The position numbers and the translations under genes were made by a program. Below are positions 8,415 through 17,279 of a DNA stretch of 64,000 nt, piece by piece. Where the stretch lies: assembly GCF_001403875.1 (NCBI RefSeq), contig NZ_LN884299.1, forward strand, positions 620,001-684,000. Reading direction: 5' to 3'. The notes under the pieces are model-generated. The model was given only the letters and a program-made list of their open reading frames with translations. It did no database searches and was not told the DNA's origin. Positions within the stretch are counted from its first letter, which is position 1; each line of letters begins with the position of its first letter. Source of the DNA: Paenibacillus ihumii. GTDB lineage: Bacteria > Bacillota > Bacilli > Paenibacillales > Paenibacillaceae.

Positions 8415-8459
8415 AAATAAAAAACGCCCTCAAACCACTCAAAAGTGATTGAGGACGTT
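8415..8459 (-). terminator. terminator of the alpha-galactosidase gene
   Basis: Arms aacgtcctcaatcact and agtggtttgagggcgtt (minus strand, imperfect) are followed by TTTTTTATTTT. It lies 62 bp past the stop of the GH4 gene. Confidence 0.8.
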
Positions 8460-8520
8460 CTTCGCCAATTGACCAAATAATACCAGCCATTATCAGGCGG
8501 CGTCAATAGGTAGCCCGCTG

Positions 8521-9819
8521 CTATTGAAACTTTGGCAGCCAGTCTCCATGGGCTTCGATCAAGTCGTCGCACATCGCCACGATGTCGTCGATCGAGAGCT
8601 CCGCAGCGGTATGCGGATCAAGCAGTGCCGCATGATAGATATGCTCCTTCTTCCCGGTTACGGCCGCTTCGATCGTCAGCAGCTGCGTATTGATGTTGGT
8701 CCGGTTCAACGCGGCAAGCTGCGGCGGCAGCGCTCCGACATAGGTCGGCGTAATGCCCGAAGCATCAACCAGACACGGCACCTCCACGCAGGCTTCCTGC
8801 GGCAGATTGGTGATGAGGCCCGTGTTCATGACGTTGCCTCCGATTTTGTACGGACGGTTCGTCTCCATCGCCTCTAGAATATACGAAGCATATTCCAGGC
8901 TGCGGGTATGCTCGATGCTCTCGCTCGCAAACAGCTTCTCCCGCTGCTCTTTCCAGCCTTCGATTTGGGCAACGCAGCGCCGCGGATACTCATCCAGCGG
9001 AATATTGAAGCGTTCGATCAGCTCCGGATAATTGCGTTTGATAAAATACGGATGATACTCCGCATTATGCTCCGAGGATTCCGTCACATAATAGCCGAAA
9101 CGCAGCATCAGCTCAAACCGCACCATATCATGATGTTTTTCCTTCTGCTTCTCAGCGGCCAGCCTGCGAATTTCCGGATACAAATCCTTGCCGTCGCGCT
9201 TCACCTCCAGCAACCAGGCCATATGATTGATCCCGGCAATCTTCGTCTCCAATCCCTCCTCACTCAAACCGAGTGCTCCGAACAGCTCCGGAATACATTT
9301 CTGGACGCTATGGCACAAGCCAACGGTCTTTACGCCGCCTGCTGTGTTCATCACATTCGTCAGCACCGCCATCGGATTCGTGTAATTCAGGAACCACGCG
9401 TCCGGGCATACCTCCTGTATATCCCTGGCGAAGTCGAGCATCACCGGAATCGTACGCAGATTGCGGAAAATGCCGCCAATTCCAAGCGTATCAGCAATCG
9501 TCTGCCGCAAGCCGTATTTCTTCGGAATCTCAAAATCCGTGATCGTACAGGGATCGTATCCGCCCACCTGAATAGCATTAATGACATATTTCGCGCCCCG
9601 AAGCGCTGCCCTGCGGTCACTATAAGCCTTTACAACGCAAGTGCTGCCAAGCGATTGCTTCATGCTGTTCAGCAGGTTCTCTGAATCCTTCAGCCGCTCT
9701 TGATCGATGTCAAACAGCGCGAGTTCGAAGCCCTGCAGGGCTTCGGTCAGCATGACGTCTCCGAGAACGTTTTTGACAAACACCGTACTTCCTGCACCTA
9801 AAAATGTTATTTTAGCCAC
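8521..9819 (-). CDS. melA: GH4 alpha-galactosidase
   Basis: NAD- and divalent-metal-dependent glycosidase of family 4 that releases galactose from alpha-galactosides such as melibiose, through an oxidation-elimination route in the cytoplasm. The 432-aa length is typical. The N-terminal Rossmann motif ITFLGAGSTVFVKNVLGD binds NAD. YTNPMAVLTN and the metal-binding Cys and His regions, GLCHSVQ and GINHMAWLLE, are present; CHSV is the alpha-galactosidase variant of the family signature. An AraC regulator is divergent 455 bp away and is the likely controller. No transporter gene is adjacent. A terminator follows. Confidence 0.9.
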   Translation of the reverse strand: MAKITFLGAGSTVFVKNVLGDVMLTEALQGFELALFDIDQERLKDSENLLNSMKQSLGSTCVVKAYSDRRAALRGAKYVINAIQVGGYDPCTITDFEIPKKYGLRQTIADTLGIGGIFRNLRTIPVMLDFARDIQEVCPDAWFLNYTNPMAVLTNVMNTAGGVKTVGLCHSVQKCIPELFGALGLSEEGLETKIAGINHMAWLLEVKRDGKDLYPEIRRLAAEKQKEKHHDMVRFELMLRFGYYVTESSEHNAEYHPYFIKRNYPELIERFNIPLDEYPRRCVAQIEGWKEQREKLFASESIEHTRSLEYASYILEAMETNRPYKIGGNVMNTGLITNLPQEACVEVPCLVDASGITPTYVGALPPQLAALNRTNINTQLLTIEAAVTGKKEHIYHAALLDPHTAAELSIDDIVAMCDDLIEAHGDWLPKFQ

Positions 9820-10274
9820 TGTTTCATCCCTCCATTACTCGTTAAATGTACTTTAACTATAAGCGGAGTACGGCAAGGTGAACATGGCTCTTTCCCGCTA
9901 AAACATGTCATAATCCCATTTCATAAAACGGTTATATCTCATTTTCTAAAGTCATTTCCTCATTTGTCTTCAATCTCAGACCTGTTATAATGCTTGTATC
10001 CGCTTCGATAATGGTGGGAAGGCAAGCCCCAATGCAAACAGCACGGACTTCGCACGGACAGCGAGCATCGGTTAGAAAAGATAAGCAATGTATTGCACAC
10101 AACAGCGAGTATCGTGCTAGAAAAGATAAGCATTTTATTGCACACAACAGCGAGTATCGTGCTAGAAAAGAAAAGCATTGCACTGTACACGATAGCGAGT
10201 ATCTGCTAGAAAAGAAAAACACTGAACTGCACACGATAGCAAGCATCGGCCAAGAAAGGAGGAGTGCATTAAAA
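9820..10274. other. divergent gap between melA and its AraC regulator
   Basis: A 455-bp region. The first 200 bp beside melA are AT-rich and presumably hold its promoter. The rest (10061-10260) is a 45-bp tandem repeat that runs up to the ribosome binding site of the regulator. Confidence 0.5.
10061..10260. repeat. tandem repeat, five copies of about 45 bp
   Basis: The word gcgag(t/c)atcg recurs at 10061, 10105, 10150, 10195 and, slightly changed, at 10239. Each is followed by tgctagaaaagaaaagcatt-like sequence. The unit is a multiple of three, so one frame stays open through the array and joins the AraC gene in frame, but the real ribosome site lies after the array. Confidence 0.8.
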
Positions 10275-11147
10275 ATGAGCCGCATCAATATCGTCCATTT
10301 TAACGAGACGTTCCAGAACCAAATGGATCTCAGCTTGCTGTTCTTCGGCAAGGAGGAGTGTCTGTCCGGCCATGCCTGGGGCCCCGGTCTGCGGGACTGT
10401 CATATTATTCATTACATCCATGAAGGCGCAGGCCGGTTTCATATCGGCGGCCAGACCTATGACCTCCAATCCGGCCATGGCTTCCTCATTCCTCCCGACG
10501 TCCTGGTGCACTACGAAGCTGATCCGGTCAATCCGTGGACTTACTCCTGGATCGGCTTCCGGGGACTCCATGTCAAATCCTTGCTGCAGCGGTCTGGCCT
10601 ATCCCTGGCCTATCCCATCTTCCAATCAGACAGCCGCCTATTCGAAGCCTTCTACGACGATCTTGCGGCCGCGCGCTTGGAGCGCGGAGGGGATATGCTC
10701 ATCCAGAGCATCGTTTACCGGATCATGGCCGAGCTGATCTCCTGTTCACCGAAGGCAGCGGTGGAGGCGAAGACCTCCCATCCCAAAGAGGTCTATATCC
10801 GCAAAGCGATCGAATGGATTGAGCGGAGCTACAGCCAGAAAATAACCGTCATGGATATCGCCCGTTCCGTTGGACTAGACCGGACTTATTTATCCGGGCT
10901 CTTCAAGGAGCAGTTCGGTGTCTCGCTGCAGACCTTTTTACTGGAATATCGCATGAATCGGGCCATCGAGCTGCTCCGCAATCCCGATCTGGCTATCAGT
11001 GACGTGTCGCGCTCCGTAGGCTATACCGACCCCTTCCTCTTCTCAAAAATGTTCAAAAAAGTGACCGGCCACTCTCCACGGGCCTCCAGGAAACAGGAGG
11101 AGAGCATTCGCTTGAAAGAAAAACAAGCCGCCCCAAAGGATCTTTAG
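10275..11147 (+). CDS. AraC family regulator, likely of melA
   Basis: A 290-aa protein with an N-terminal cupin sensor domain (GAGRFHIGGQTYDLQSGHGF near residues 55-75) and a C-terminal AraC domain. The first helix-turn-helix is ITVMDIARSVGLDRTYLSGL and the second contains ISDVSRSVGYTDPFLFSKMF followed by TGHSPR. Such proteins usually activate sugar genes when the sugar binds the cupin. The start was set at ATG 10275 because AAAGGAGG precedes it; an in-frame extension back to 9990 is made only of the 45-bp repeats. It is divergent from the GH4 gene, which is its probable target. Confidence 0.85.
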   Translation: MSRINIVHFNETFQNQMDLSLLFFGKEECLSGHAWGPGLRDCHIIHYIHEGAGRFHIGGQTYDLQSGHGFLIPPDVLVHYEADPVNPWTYSWIGFRGLHVKSLLQRSGLSLAYPIFQSDSRLFEAFYDDLAAARLERGGDMLIQSIVYRIMAELISCSPKAAVEAKTSHPKEVYIRKAIEWIERSYSQKITVMDIARSVGLDRTYLSGLFKEQFGVSLQTFLLEYRMNRAIELLRNPDLAISDVSRSVGYTDPFLFSKMFKKVTGHSPRASRKQEESIRLKEKQAAPKDL

Positions 11148-11162
11148 CTTGATCCCCGGGGC
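11118..11162. terminator. hairpin between convergent AraC and RDD genes
   Basis: Arms gccccaaaggatc and gatccccggggc close a GC-rich stem that includes the AraC stop codon. On the minus strand it is followed by a T-rich tail (cttgtttttc), so it best terminates the RDD gene. Confidence 0.7.
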
Positions 11163-11180
11163 AGCTCACAGCTGCAGAAA

Positions 11181-12308
11181 TTAAATTTCGCCCATCGTTT
11201 CCTTGAAGGTAGCTACAGTTGCGCGCAGCTTGGGCCCGTATTCCTCGTAATACCGTTGCCCCATAACGGCGATGATCTCATGAAAATGCTCTGGAGTATC
11301 CACAAAAGTCACGATATACATGTACTCTTCCTTATCGATCATCCCCCGGTAAGTCAATTCGTATGCCGATTCCCCGTTGATTCGAGCCATCCTGTCCTGA
11401 ATCAGGGTCGTCGTCTTATCCAGCCGCTCCTCCTTCATAACAAGGTAAAAATCCTCCAACGACAAGTCAGACCCAAATTCCTCCTTTGGATAAGTGAACA
11501 CGACGATACTTTTATTCTTAAAAAAGTCGGATAATACCAAGGTGGCGCCAATCTCCCTCATTGATGAACTATCGCGCCCTAACCCCGCGCCGTCCGTCAA
11601 TTGAAACCGGCCATCTTTACTTTGATACACAGTGCTCTTCGGCTCAGACTCCGGGTAACCGGTAATAGTCCAGGCCATCACATTCGGGATGACCGCCAGG
11701 CATATTATCGCAGTGAATATCCCCGCAAGCACAGCTTTGGTCCTGCGGCTCGGCTCCATGAACCTCAAGTCCGACACTTTTAACACATATGTATTTGCAG
11801 CCATATCTCCCAGACGCTGTTTCTTCTTTGTGGCCAGAGCGCAAATTCCTGCAGGAATTGCCCCGAAGAACAGAGGATTCGTCTCGACAATGCGGAGCAG
11901 CGTCCGGATCAGGGATTTGACAAAGCCAGGCGGCCTTCCATCCTCACGTACAGCCTGAATGCGGACAAGATATTTTCCCACCGTATACCCGGTGAATCCT
12001 TCAAGCAGGAGATAATACAGCGGTATAAATCCAAGGAAAACCAGGGCCAAATTCGGATTGTCAAAAAAGAGCAAGGTGCCGAGTAATCCTGCAAAGGTGA
12101 TAAAATCCAGCATTGTAGCAGCCCAGCGCCTCAGCACAATACTTGAACCATAGCTGCGGGCGATCGCTTCTACTTGCGAAGACTGTGAGCCTGGAAATTC
12201 CGGCGGCCCTTTGTAGTTCCCCTCGGGAGGAGTTGCGGGGATATTGAATTTCGGGGCCAGGCCAGAGCTTGGGTTAGCTATTGGATTTTGGTCCAAAGAA
12301 TAAGTCAC
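11181..12308 (-). CDS. RDD family membrane protein with C-terminal soluble domain
   Basis: A 375-aa protein. A Pro-rich cytoplasmic N-terminus (1-45) leads to an RDD domain: LRRWAATMLDFITFAGLLG, then EGFTGYTVGKYLVRIQAVRE, then SLIRTLLRIVETNPLFF and KKKQRLGDMAANTYVLK. A further helix (about 190-215) and an extracytoplasmic domain follow, related to PsbP/DcrB-like modules. A paralogue with the same order lies at 22409-23479. The function of RDD proteins is mostly unknown; some affect ion or sodium tolerance. GTG 12308 sits very close to its AAGGGG site, so TTG 12296 is an equally good start. Confidence 0.75.
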   Translation of the reverse strand: MTYSLDQNPIANPSSGLAPKFNIPATPPEGNYKGPPEFPGSQSSQVEAIARSYGSSIVLRRWAATMLDFITFAGLLGTLLFFDNPNLALVFLGFIPLYYLLLEGFTGYTVGKYLVRIQAVREDGRPPGFVKSLIRTLLRIVETNPLFFGAIPAGICALATKKKQRLGDMAANTYVLKVSDLRFMEPSRRTKAVLAGIFTAIICLAVIPNVMAWTITGYPESEPKSTVYQSKDGRFQLTDGAGLGRDSSSMREIGATLVLSDFFKNKSIVVFTYPKEEFGSDLSLEDFYLVMKEERLDKTTTLIQDRMARINGESAYELTYRGMIDKEEYMYIVTFVDTPEHFHEIIAVMGQRYYEEYGPKLRATVATFKETMGEI

Positions 12309-12638
12309 CCCTTACTAATATAGAGCGCCACTAATAGAGAGCTACGAATAGATAGTGCGCTTAAAGAGATCTACTGATAAAGAGCTACTAAATATAGAGC
12401 GCTTATAGAGATCTACTAATAGAGAGTTGCTAAATATAGAGTGCTTATAAAGAATTGCTAGTATAGAGCGCAACTAATCTAAAGAACTTGCTAATTTAAA
12501 AAGTTTCTAATCTAAGTGGCGTACGAATTCAAAGGGCTCACTAATCAAATTAGCATTCTCTACAAATGACAAGCTGTAAGGAGTATATGTTATTTTTTTA
12601 CTGCTGTAAATATTGATTCTCAAATTATACAAAAAACT
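12309..12638. repeat. degenerate AT-rich repeats in a 330-bp gap
   Basis: Words such as ctactaaatatagagcgctt and tagagagttgctaaatatag recur in altered form from about 12310 to 12540. No open reading frame of note is present. The last 100 bp are plain AT-rich sequence. Confidence 0.6.
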
Positions 12639-13523
12639 CTAATGATGAAACCGTCCCCGGTAGCGGCTTGGTGCTTCTCCGGTCCATCGCTTGAACTGGC
12701 GGCTGAAATGAGCGATATTTCTGTAGCCGAGCCTTTGAGATACGTCCTCAATTGTCAATTCGGGGTCCATCAGCAGCAGCTTGGATTTTTTGAGCATTAA
12801 ATTGGACATATACTGGCGGGGTGATATGCCGAATACGGACGTAAACATCCGATTCACGGAAGACGGACTGTAGCCTACCACTGCAGCAATCGATTCAATG
12901 GTCTCCATGTCCCGCCCATCCCGGCTTCCCTCAGCCGTCTCTTCAACGGCCTGCTCCAGAAGGGCTGCTACCTGAGAAGCGGTGTGGGATATCCGCGACG
13001 GCGAAGCGTCGCCCTCCCGCCTGCTGAGCGTGCCGCTAATCCCGGCAAATAACTCGAATAACGCAGAGAGCGCTGCCATCCGGGATTCCACGCGAACGAC
13101 CGCCTCCTCCGACGTCAAAGCGATCAGCTTGTCCAATGCGGGGCGAATTGCCGATACCAGCTCGCTTCCCGCAGCATGGTAGCAGGCTTTGTTACGATAC
13201 AGCAGCTCGCGAAAAGCTCTCTCATCCACATCGAAGTGCAAGCAATAGTAGGTCATTTCCTCTTCACCAAGCACACGGCTCTCATGAACATCATCCGGAC
13301 CGAGCAATAGAAGATCACCTCGCCGCTGTACAAAGACGGTCCGGTTTACAGTCATTTCCTGTGTACCGGATAGAACTAGGTTGACCTCGAACAACGGATG
13401 CTTATGGGCTGGAAAATGCCAATCCCGGTCCACCGTACGCCAATGCGCGGCGAATACGCGAAAGGTGGATTCCATATCGGGAAGCATCATTTCTCTTCTC
13501 GTGCGTTCGGTTTTGATCTCCAT
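12639..13523 (-). CDS. AraC family regulator next to the GH43 xylosidase
   Basis: A 294-aa protein with an N-terminal cupin domain (HFPAHKHPLFEVNLVLSGTQ and RRGDLLLLGPDDVHES) and a C-terminal AraC double helix-turn-helix (IAAVVGYSPSSVNRMF, then IEDVSQRLGYRNIAHFSRQF and WTGEAPSRYR). The start was moved to ATG 13523 because CAAGGAGG lies eight bases before it. It is divergent from the GH43 gene across 254 bp, which points to control of that gene by a xylo- or arabino-oligosaccharide. The ligand is not shown by the sequence. Confidence 0.85.
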   Translation of the reverse strand: MEIKTERTRREMMLPDMESTFRVFAAHWRTVDRDWHFPAHKHPLFEVNLVLSGTQEMTVNRTVFVQRRGDLLLLGPDDVHESRVLGEEEMTYYCLHFDVDERAFRELLYRNKACYHAAGSELVSAIRPALDKLIALTSEEAVVRVESRMAALSALFELFAGISGTLSRREGDASPSRISHTASQVAALLEQAVEETAEGSRDGRDMETIESIAAVVGYSPSSVNRMFTSVFGISPRQYMSNLMLKKSKLLLMDPELTIEDVSQRLGYRNIAHFSRQFKRWTGEAPSRYRGRFHH

Positions 13524-13777
13524 AACAACGGCCTCCTTGCAAGGATTTATCATGCATCAGACACTAGGTTCCAGACACCTGGACTGAACTTGATTGATTT
13601 GGGTAAATATCATCATGTAATGGATATGGGATGCACCGTATACAATTGTTATAATTATAGTTATTATAGCATAGATATCCCCCTTCACAGCTTAGCAAAG
13701 AAATGGGTAATTTATCTGTGTGAACCTCAATTATTCAACTCCCATCTTTTCTAAATAATCTATAAAGGAGCATGAGC

Positions 13778-15385
13778 ATGGCTACGATTCAAAACCCGAT
13801 TTTGACAGGCTTTAACCCGGATCCGAGCATTTGCCGGGTTGGCGAGGACTACTATATTGCCGTATCAACCTTTGAATGGTTTCCGGGCGTCGGCATTTAT
13901 CATTCGAAGGATTTGAAGAACTGGCGTCTGGCGACGAGACCCTTGAACCGCTTGAGCCAGCTTAACATGATGGGCAACCCGGACTCCGGCGGAATTTGGG
14001 CGCCTCAGTTGTCCTATGCAGACGGACAATTCTGGCTCATTTATACCGATGTGAAAGTGACGGAAGGACAATGGAAGGACTGCCACAACTATCTGGTGAC
14101 CTGCGACACAATCGACGGCGAATGGTCCGAGCCCATTTACTTGAACAGCTCCGGCTTCGACCCATCGTTGTTCCATGACGAGGATGGCAAGAAATATCTC
14201 GTGAATATGCTGTGGGATCAGCGCGTCGGTCACCACAACTTCTACGGCATCGTGCTTCAAGAATACAGTGCGAGCGAACAGAAGCTGGTCGGCAAGCGGG
14301 AGGTTATTTTTAAAGGAACGGATATCAAGCTGACCGAAGCACCTCATTTATACAAAATCAACGGCTACTATTACTTGCTTACCGCTGAAGGAGGCACCAA
14401 GTACGATCACTGCGCGACCCTTGCACGTTCCAAAAACCTGCGCGGTCCCTACGAGGTGCATCCGGACAATCCGCTGATCTCGTCGTTCGCTGTACCGCGC
14501 AACCCGCTGCAGAAGGCTGGACACGCTTCAATCGTGCAGACGCATACGGACGAATGGTTCCTCGTTCATCTGACAGGAAGACCGCTATCCCGGGAAGGGC
14601 AGCCATTGCTTGACCCACGCGGCTTCTGCCCGCTGGGCAGAGAGACTGCGATTCAGCGGTTGGAATGGAAGAATGATTGGCCTTACGTCGTTGGCGGCAA
14701 CCAGCCTTCCCTGCAAATCGAAGGGCCGAACATTCCGGAAGTGAAGTGGGAGCCTGACTTCCCGGAGAAGGATGATTTCGACAGCGACAAGCTGAACCTG
14801 CACTTCCAGAGCCTGCGGATTCCACTCGGCAGCAACATCGTATCGCTAACGGACAAGCCGGGGCATCTGCGCCTGTACGGCAAAGAATCGCTGACGTCCA
14901 AATTTACGCAGGCGTTCATTGCAAGACGCTGGCAGCATTTTAACTTTACCGCGGAAACCAAGGTCGCGTTCAATCCAACGACCTTCCAGCAATCTGCAGG
15001 CTTAGTCAATTACTATAACACGCAGAACTGGACCTCCTGCCAAATTTCCTGGAACGAGGATAAAGGCCGGATTCTAGAGCTTGTAGTATGCGACAATTTT
15101 ACATTCTCGGCACCGCTGCAGGGCAACGAAATTGCGATTCCAGAGGATGCACAATATGTGTATCTGCGCGTGGATGTAGAGACTGACGTGTATCGCTACT
15201 CTTATTCTTTTGATGGGAACAGCTGGACCGTCATTCCGGTCAACTTCTATTCATACAAGCTGTCGGACGATTATATTCAGGGCGGAGGCTTCTTTACGGG
15301 AGCGTTCGTAGGCATGCAGTGCCAGGACACCTCCGGACAAAATGAGCCCGCCGACTTCGACTACTTCATCTATAAGCCTAATTAG
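13778..15385 (+). CDS. GH43 beta-xylosidase (family 43, two-domain)
   Basis: Predicted xylan 1,4-beta-xylosidase or arabinofuranosidase of 535 aa with no signal peptide, so it acts on imported oligosaccharides. The N-terminal five-bladed propeller shows the three acidic residues of the family: the base Asp15 in GFNPDPS, the pKa-tuning Asp near 128 in SGFDPSLF, and the acid Glu near 187 in LTEAPHLY. The C-terminal half (from about residue 320) matches the beta-sandwich that completes the active site in GH43 xylosidases. The start was set at ATG 13778, seven bases after AAAGGAG; ATG 13772 is too close. It pairs with the xynDCEFG-like transport locus just downstream. Confidence 0.9.
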   Translation: MATIQNPILTGFNPDPSICRVGEDYYIAVSTFEWFPGVGIYHSKDLKNWRLATRPLNRLSQLNMMGNPDSGGIWAPQLSYADGQFWLIYTDVKVTEGQWKDCHNYLVTCDTIDGEWSEPIYLNSSGFDPSLFHDEDGKKYLVNMLWDQRVGHHNFYGIVLQEYSASEQKLVGKREVIFKGTDIKLTEAPHLYKINGYYYLLTAEGGTKYDHCATLARSKNLRGPYEVHPDNPLISSFAVPRNPLQKAGHASIVQTHTDEWFLVHLTGRPLSREGQPLLDPRGFCPLGRETAIQRLEWKNDWPYVVGGNQPSLQIEGPNIPEVKWEPDFPEKDDFDSDKLNLHFQSLRIPLGSNIVSLTDKPGHLRLYGKESLTSKFTQAFIARRWQHFNFTAETKVAFNPTTFQQSAGLVNYYNTQNWTSCQISWNEDKGRILELVVCDNFTFSAPLQGNEIAIPEDAQYVYLRVDVETDVYRYSYSFDGNSWTVIPVNFYSYKLSDDYIQGGGFFTGAFVGMQCQDTSGQNEPADFDYFIYKPN

Positions 15386-15392
15386 TATAAAA

Positions 15393-15440
15393 AGGCCGTC
15401 ACCAGGTAGGCATGATCCGCTTCTTCCTGGGGCGGCCTGT
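15393..15440 (+). terminator. terminator of the GH43 gene
   Basis: Arms aggccgtcaccagg and cctggggcggcct are separated by a long loop and followed by gttattgtgttt. It starts a few bases after the stop codon. Confidence 0.65.
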
Positions 15441-15559
15441 TATTGTGTTTGCTGGTAGATTCCAGTATTGTCACAGTTGCTGCAGTAGCACCTAGCAACC
15501 CAATGGTTGTTGCTCACTTCACACTGTTGCTCACCGCACACACGCCTACTCTCCTTGAA

Positions 15560-15752
15560 TTCTAACGGACACAGAAGGCGCTATTCTCACATAATTGCCA
15601 ATTTCACCAGCCTTTACGGACACCAGAGACGCTATTTGCCCCAAATTGCCCTCATTTCTATGCATTTTAGCTAAATAAGGGCCCCTGGGTCCGTAAGCTC
15701 TAAAAAAACCTCGAATTTGGGGGCAATAGCGGAACCAGTGTCCATTAGCCCG
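15560..15752. repeat. nested palindromic element, MITE- or REP-like
   Basis: The outer arms ctaacggacacagaaggcgc (from 15562) and aatagcggaaccagtgtcca (from 15724) are imperfect inverted copies. Inside them a second pair, tttacggacaccagagacgc (about 15613) and ggcccctgggtccgtaag (about 15680), is inverted again. The shared end word is acggacac. No coding sequence is present. Palindromes with such ends are a known type of dispersed repeat in Paenibacillus, but only one is in this window. Confidence 0.6.
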
Positions 15753-15769
15753 TTGCACCATCTAATTTG

Positions 15770-16110
15770 CAACCACTCTGCCACTTTGTCACCCGTTACT
15801 CCAACACTACACCACCCTGCCACGCTCTCACCTGCTGCTCCAACACTACCCACACGGCCACGCTCTCACCCGTTACTCCAAGGCTACTACCACCCTGCCA
15901 CGCAGTCACCTGCACTCTGACGCTACACCACACGGCCACGCTCTCACCCGTTACTCCAACGCTACACCACCCTGCCACGCTCTCACCTGCTGCTCCAACA
16001 CTACACCACACGGCCACGCTCTCACCCGTTACTCCAAGGCTACTACCACCCTGCCACGCAGTCACCTGCACTCTGACGCTATACCTCTCTGCGACACAGT
16101 CATATACCAC
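15770..16110. repeat. 39-bp tandem repeats with a 156-bp higher-order period
   Basis: The word gccac recurs at about 15780, 15819, 15857, 15897, 15935, 15974, 16013 and 16053, giving a unit near 39 bp (ccctgccacgctctcacctg and variants). About 70 bp starting near 15854 come back almost unchanged 156 bp later, near 16010, so four units have been copied as a block. Frames are open because 39 is a multiple of three, but nothing supports translation. Confidence 0.8.
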
Positions 16111-16254
16111 TCAGTCACTTCGTCTCCCTGCAGCTGCAAAAACCAGTCACTCGTCTGCCTGTCACTTATACCTTCAGGCTGCCCCCTCTGTCACCCTGTA
16201 GCTCGAATGCCCGACAGCACTCTGTTCCACCCCCCAGGCTCCTTCGCTCTCCAA

Positions 16255-16292
16255 AAAACAAAGAACCTGAGGCTCGCCCCAGATTCTTTGTT
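16255..16292 (-). terminator. terminator of the xylo-oligosaccharide transport operon
   Basis: On the minus strand the arms caaagaatctgggg and cctcaggttctttg are followed by TTTTTTGG. It lies about 90 bp after the last permease gene. Confidence 0.8.
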
Positions 16293-16381
16293 GCTGCGTG
16301 ATTTACAGGTTCATGAAATCTAAACTGTTGTCAACATTGCTCATTTAATATAAAGTTTAATACTTATATCAGCGCTCAACC

Positions 16382-17266
16382 CTATCCCTTGACCGATCCG
16401 GCTGCGATTCCTTCGACGATTTTGTCGCTGAGGAACAAGAAGGTGATCAGGATCGGCAGGATGCTGATCATCAGAGTAGCGCCGATGGCACCCCAATCCG
16501 TCGTATACTGGCCGATGAAGTTCTGTACGCCGACGGTCAGGGTTTTGTAGATATCGGAGCTGATGAACGTATTTACGAAGATAAATTCGTTCCAGTTATA
16601 GATCATGTTGATAATCGCCGTTGTGGCAAGCACGGAGCTGGTCATCGGGAACACGATTCGCACGAACATCCGGTTCACAGAGCAGCCGTCGATGACGGCG
16701 GCCTCCTCGACCTCGCGCGGCAGGGCATAGTAGAAGCCTAACAGGATCATGATCGTGATCGGCATATTGAACGCCACATACGAGAAAATCAGCGATAACG
16801 GATGATCCGTCAATCCGATTTTGTTATATACACTAAACAAAGGAATCAGCGTCGAGTGGACGGGAATCATCATCGCGACCATGAACAGGCCGAGCACGAA
16901 GGAGCTCCCCTTCCACTTCATTCTCGTCACGGCATACGTGACCAGGCTGCCCAGAATGACCGTCAGCGCGGTCGCCAGCACGGTGACCCATACGCTATTC
17001 AAGAAGTACACATTGATATTCCCCGCGCTCCATACCTTGGAATAATTCTCCCACTTAGGATCCATAGGGAGCGAGAACGGAGGAAGGTTGAACACTTCCT
17101 GATTGTTTTTAAGCGAGAAAAACAGCAGCCAGACGAGCGGCAATACTTGAAGAACAGCCACCAGAATCAGAATGATGTACAAAAGGCCATAACCTAGTTT
17201 GCGTCCAAGGGCTGCCCCCGAGCTAGCCGGCCCGCTCTGAAGCTGTCCTGCGGTTCCAGTTATCAT
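16382..17266 (-). CDS. sugar ABC transporter permease, MalG type (XynG-like)
   Basis: A 294-aa inner permease subunit with six predicted membrane helices. The EAA loop that docks to the ATPase is readable as EVEEAAVIDGCSVNRMFVRI, followed by VFPMTSSVLATTAI. The C-terminal IVEGIAAGSVKG is the usual end of MalG-type subunits. The start is ATG 17266, six bases after AAGGAGGGA and 13 bp after the stop of the partner permease. No ATPase gene is in the operon, so a shared MsmX-type ATPase elsewhere is expected. Substrate assignment rests on the neighbours. Confidence 0.88.
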   Translation of the reverse strand: MITGTAGQLQSGPASSGAALGRKLGYGLLYIILILVAVLQVLPLVWLLFFSLKNNQEVFNLPPFSLPMDPKWENYSKVWSAGNINVYFLNSVWVTVLATALTVILGSLVTYAVTRMKWKGSSFVLGLFMVAMMIPVHSTLIPLFSVYNKIGLTDHPLSLIFSYVAFNMPITIMILLGFYYALPREVEEAAVIDGCSVNRMFVRIVFPMTSSVLATTAIINMIYNWNEFIFVNTFISSDIYKTLTVGVQNFIGQYTTDWGAIGATLMISILPILITFLFLSDKIVEGIAAGSVKG

Positions 17267-17279
17267 GAAGCGTCCCTCC

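Noticed and set aside
9990-10274. N-terminal extension of the AraC regulator
   Set aside because: The extension is encoded by the 45-bp repeats and precedes the only good ribosome binding site.
15767-16201. 144-codon repeat-protein ORF and its antisense partner
   Set aside because: Both strands are open because the 39-bp unit is a multiple of three; no start signal or domain was found.
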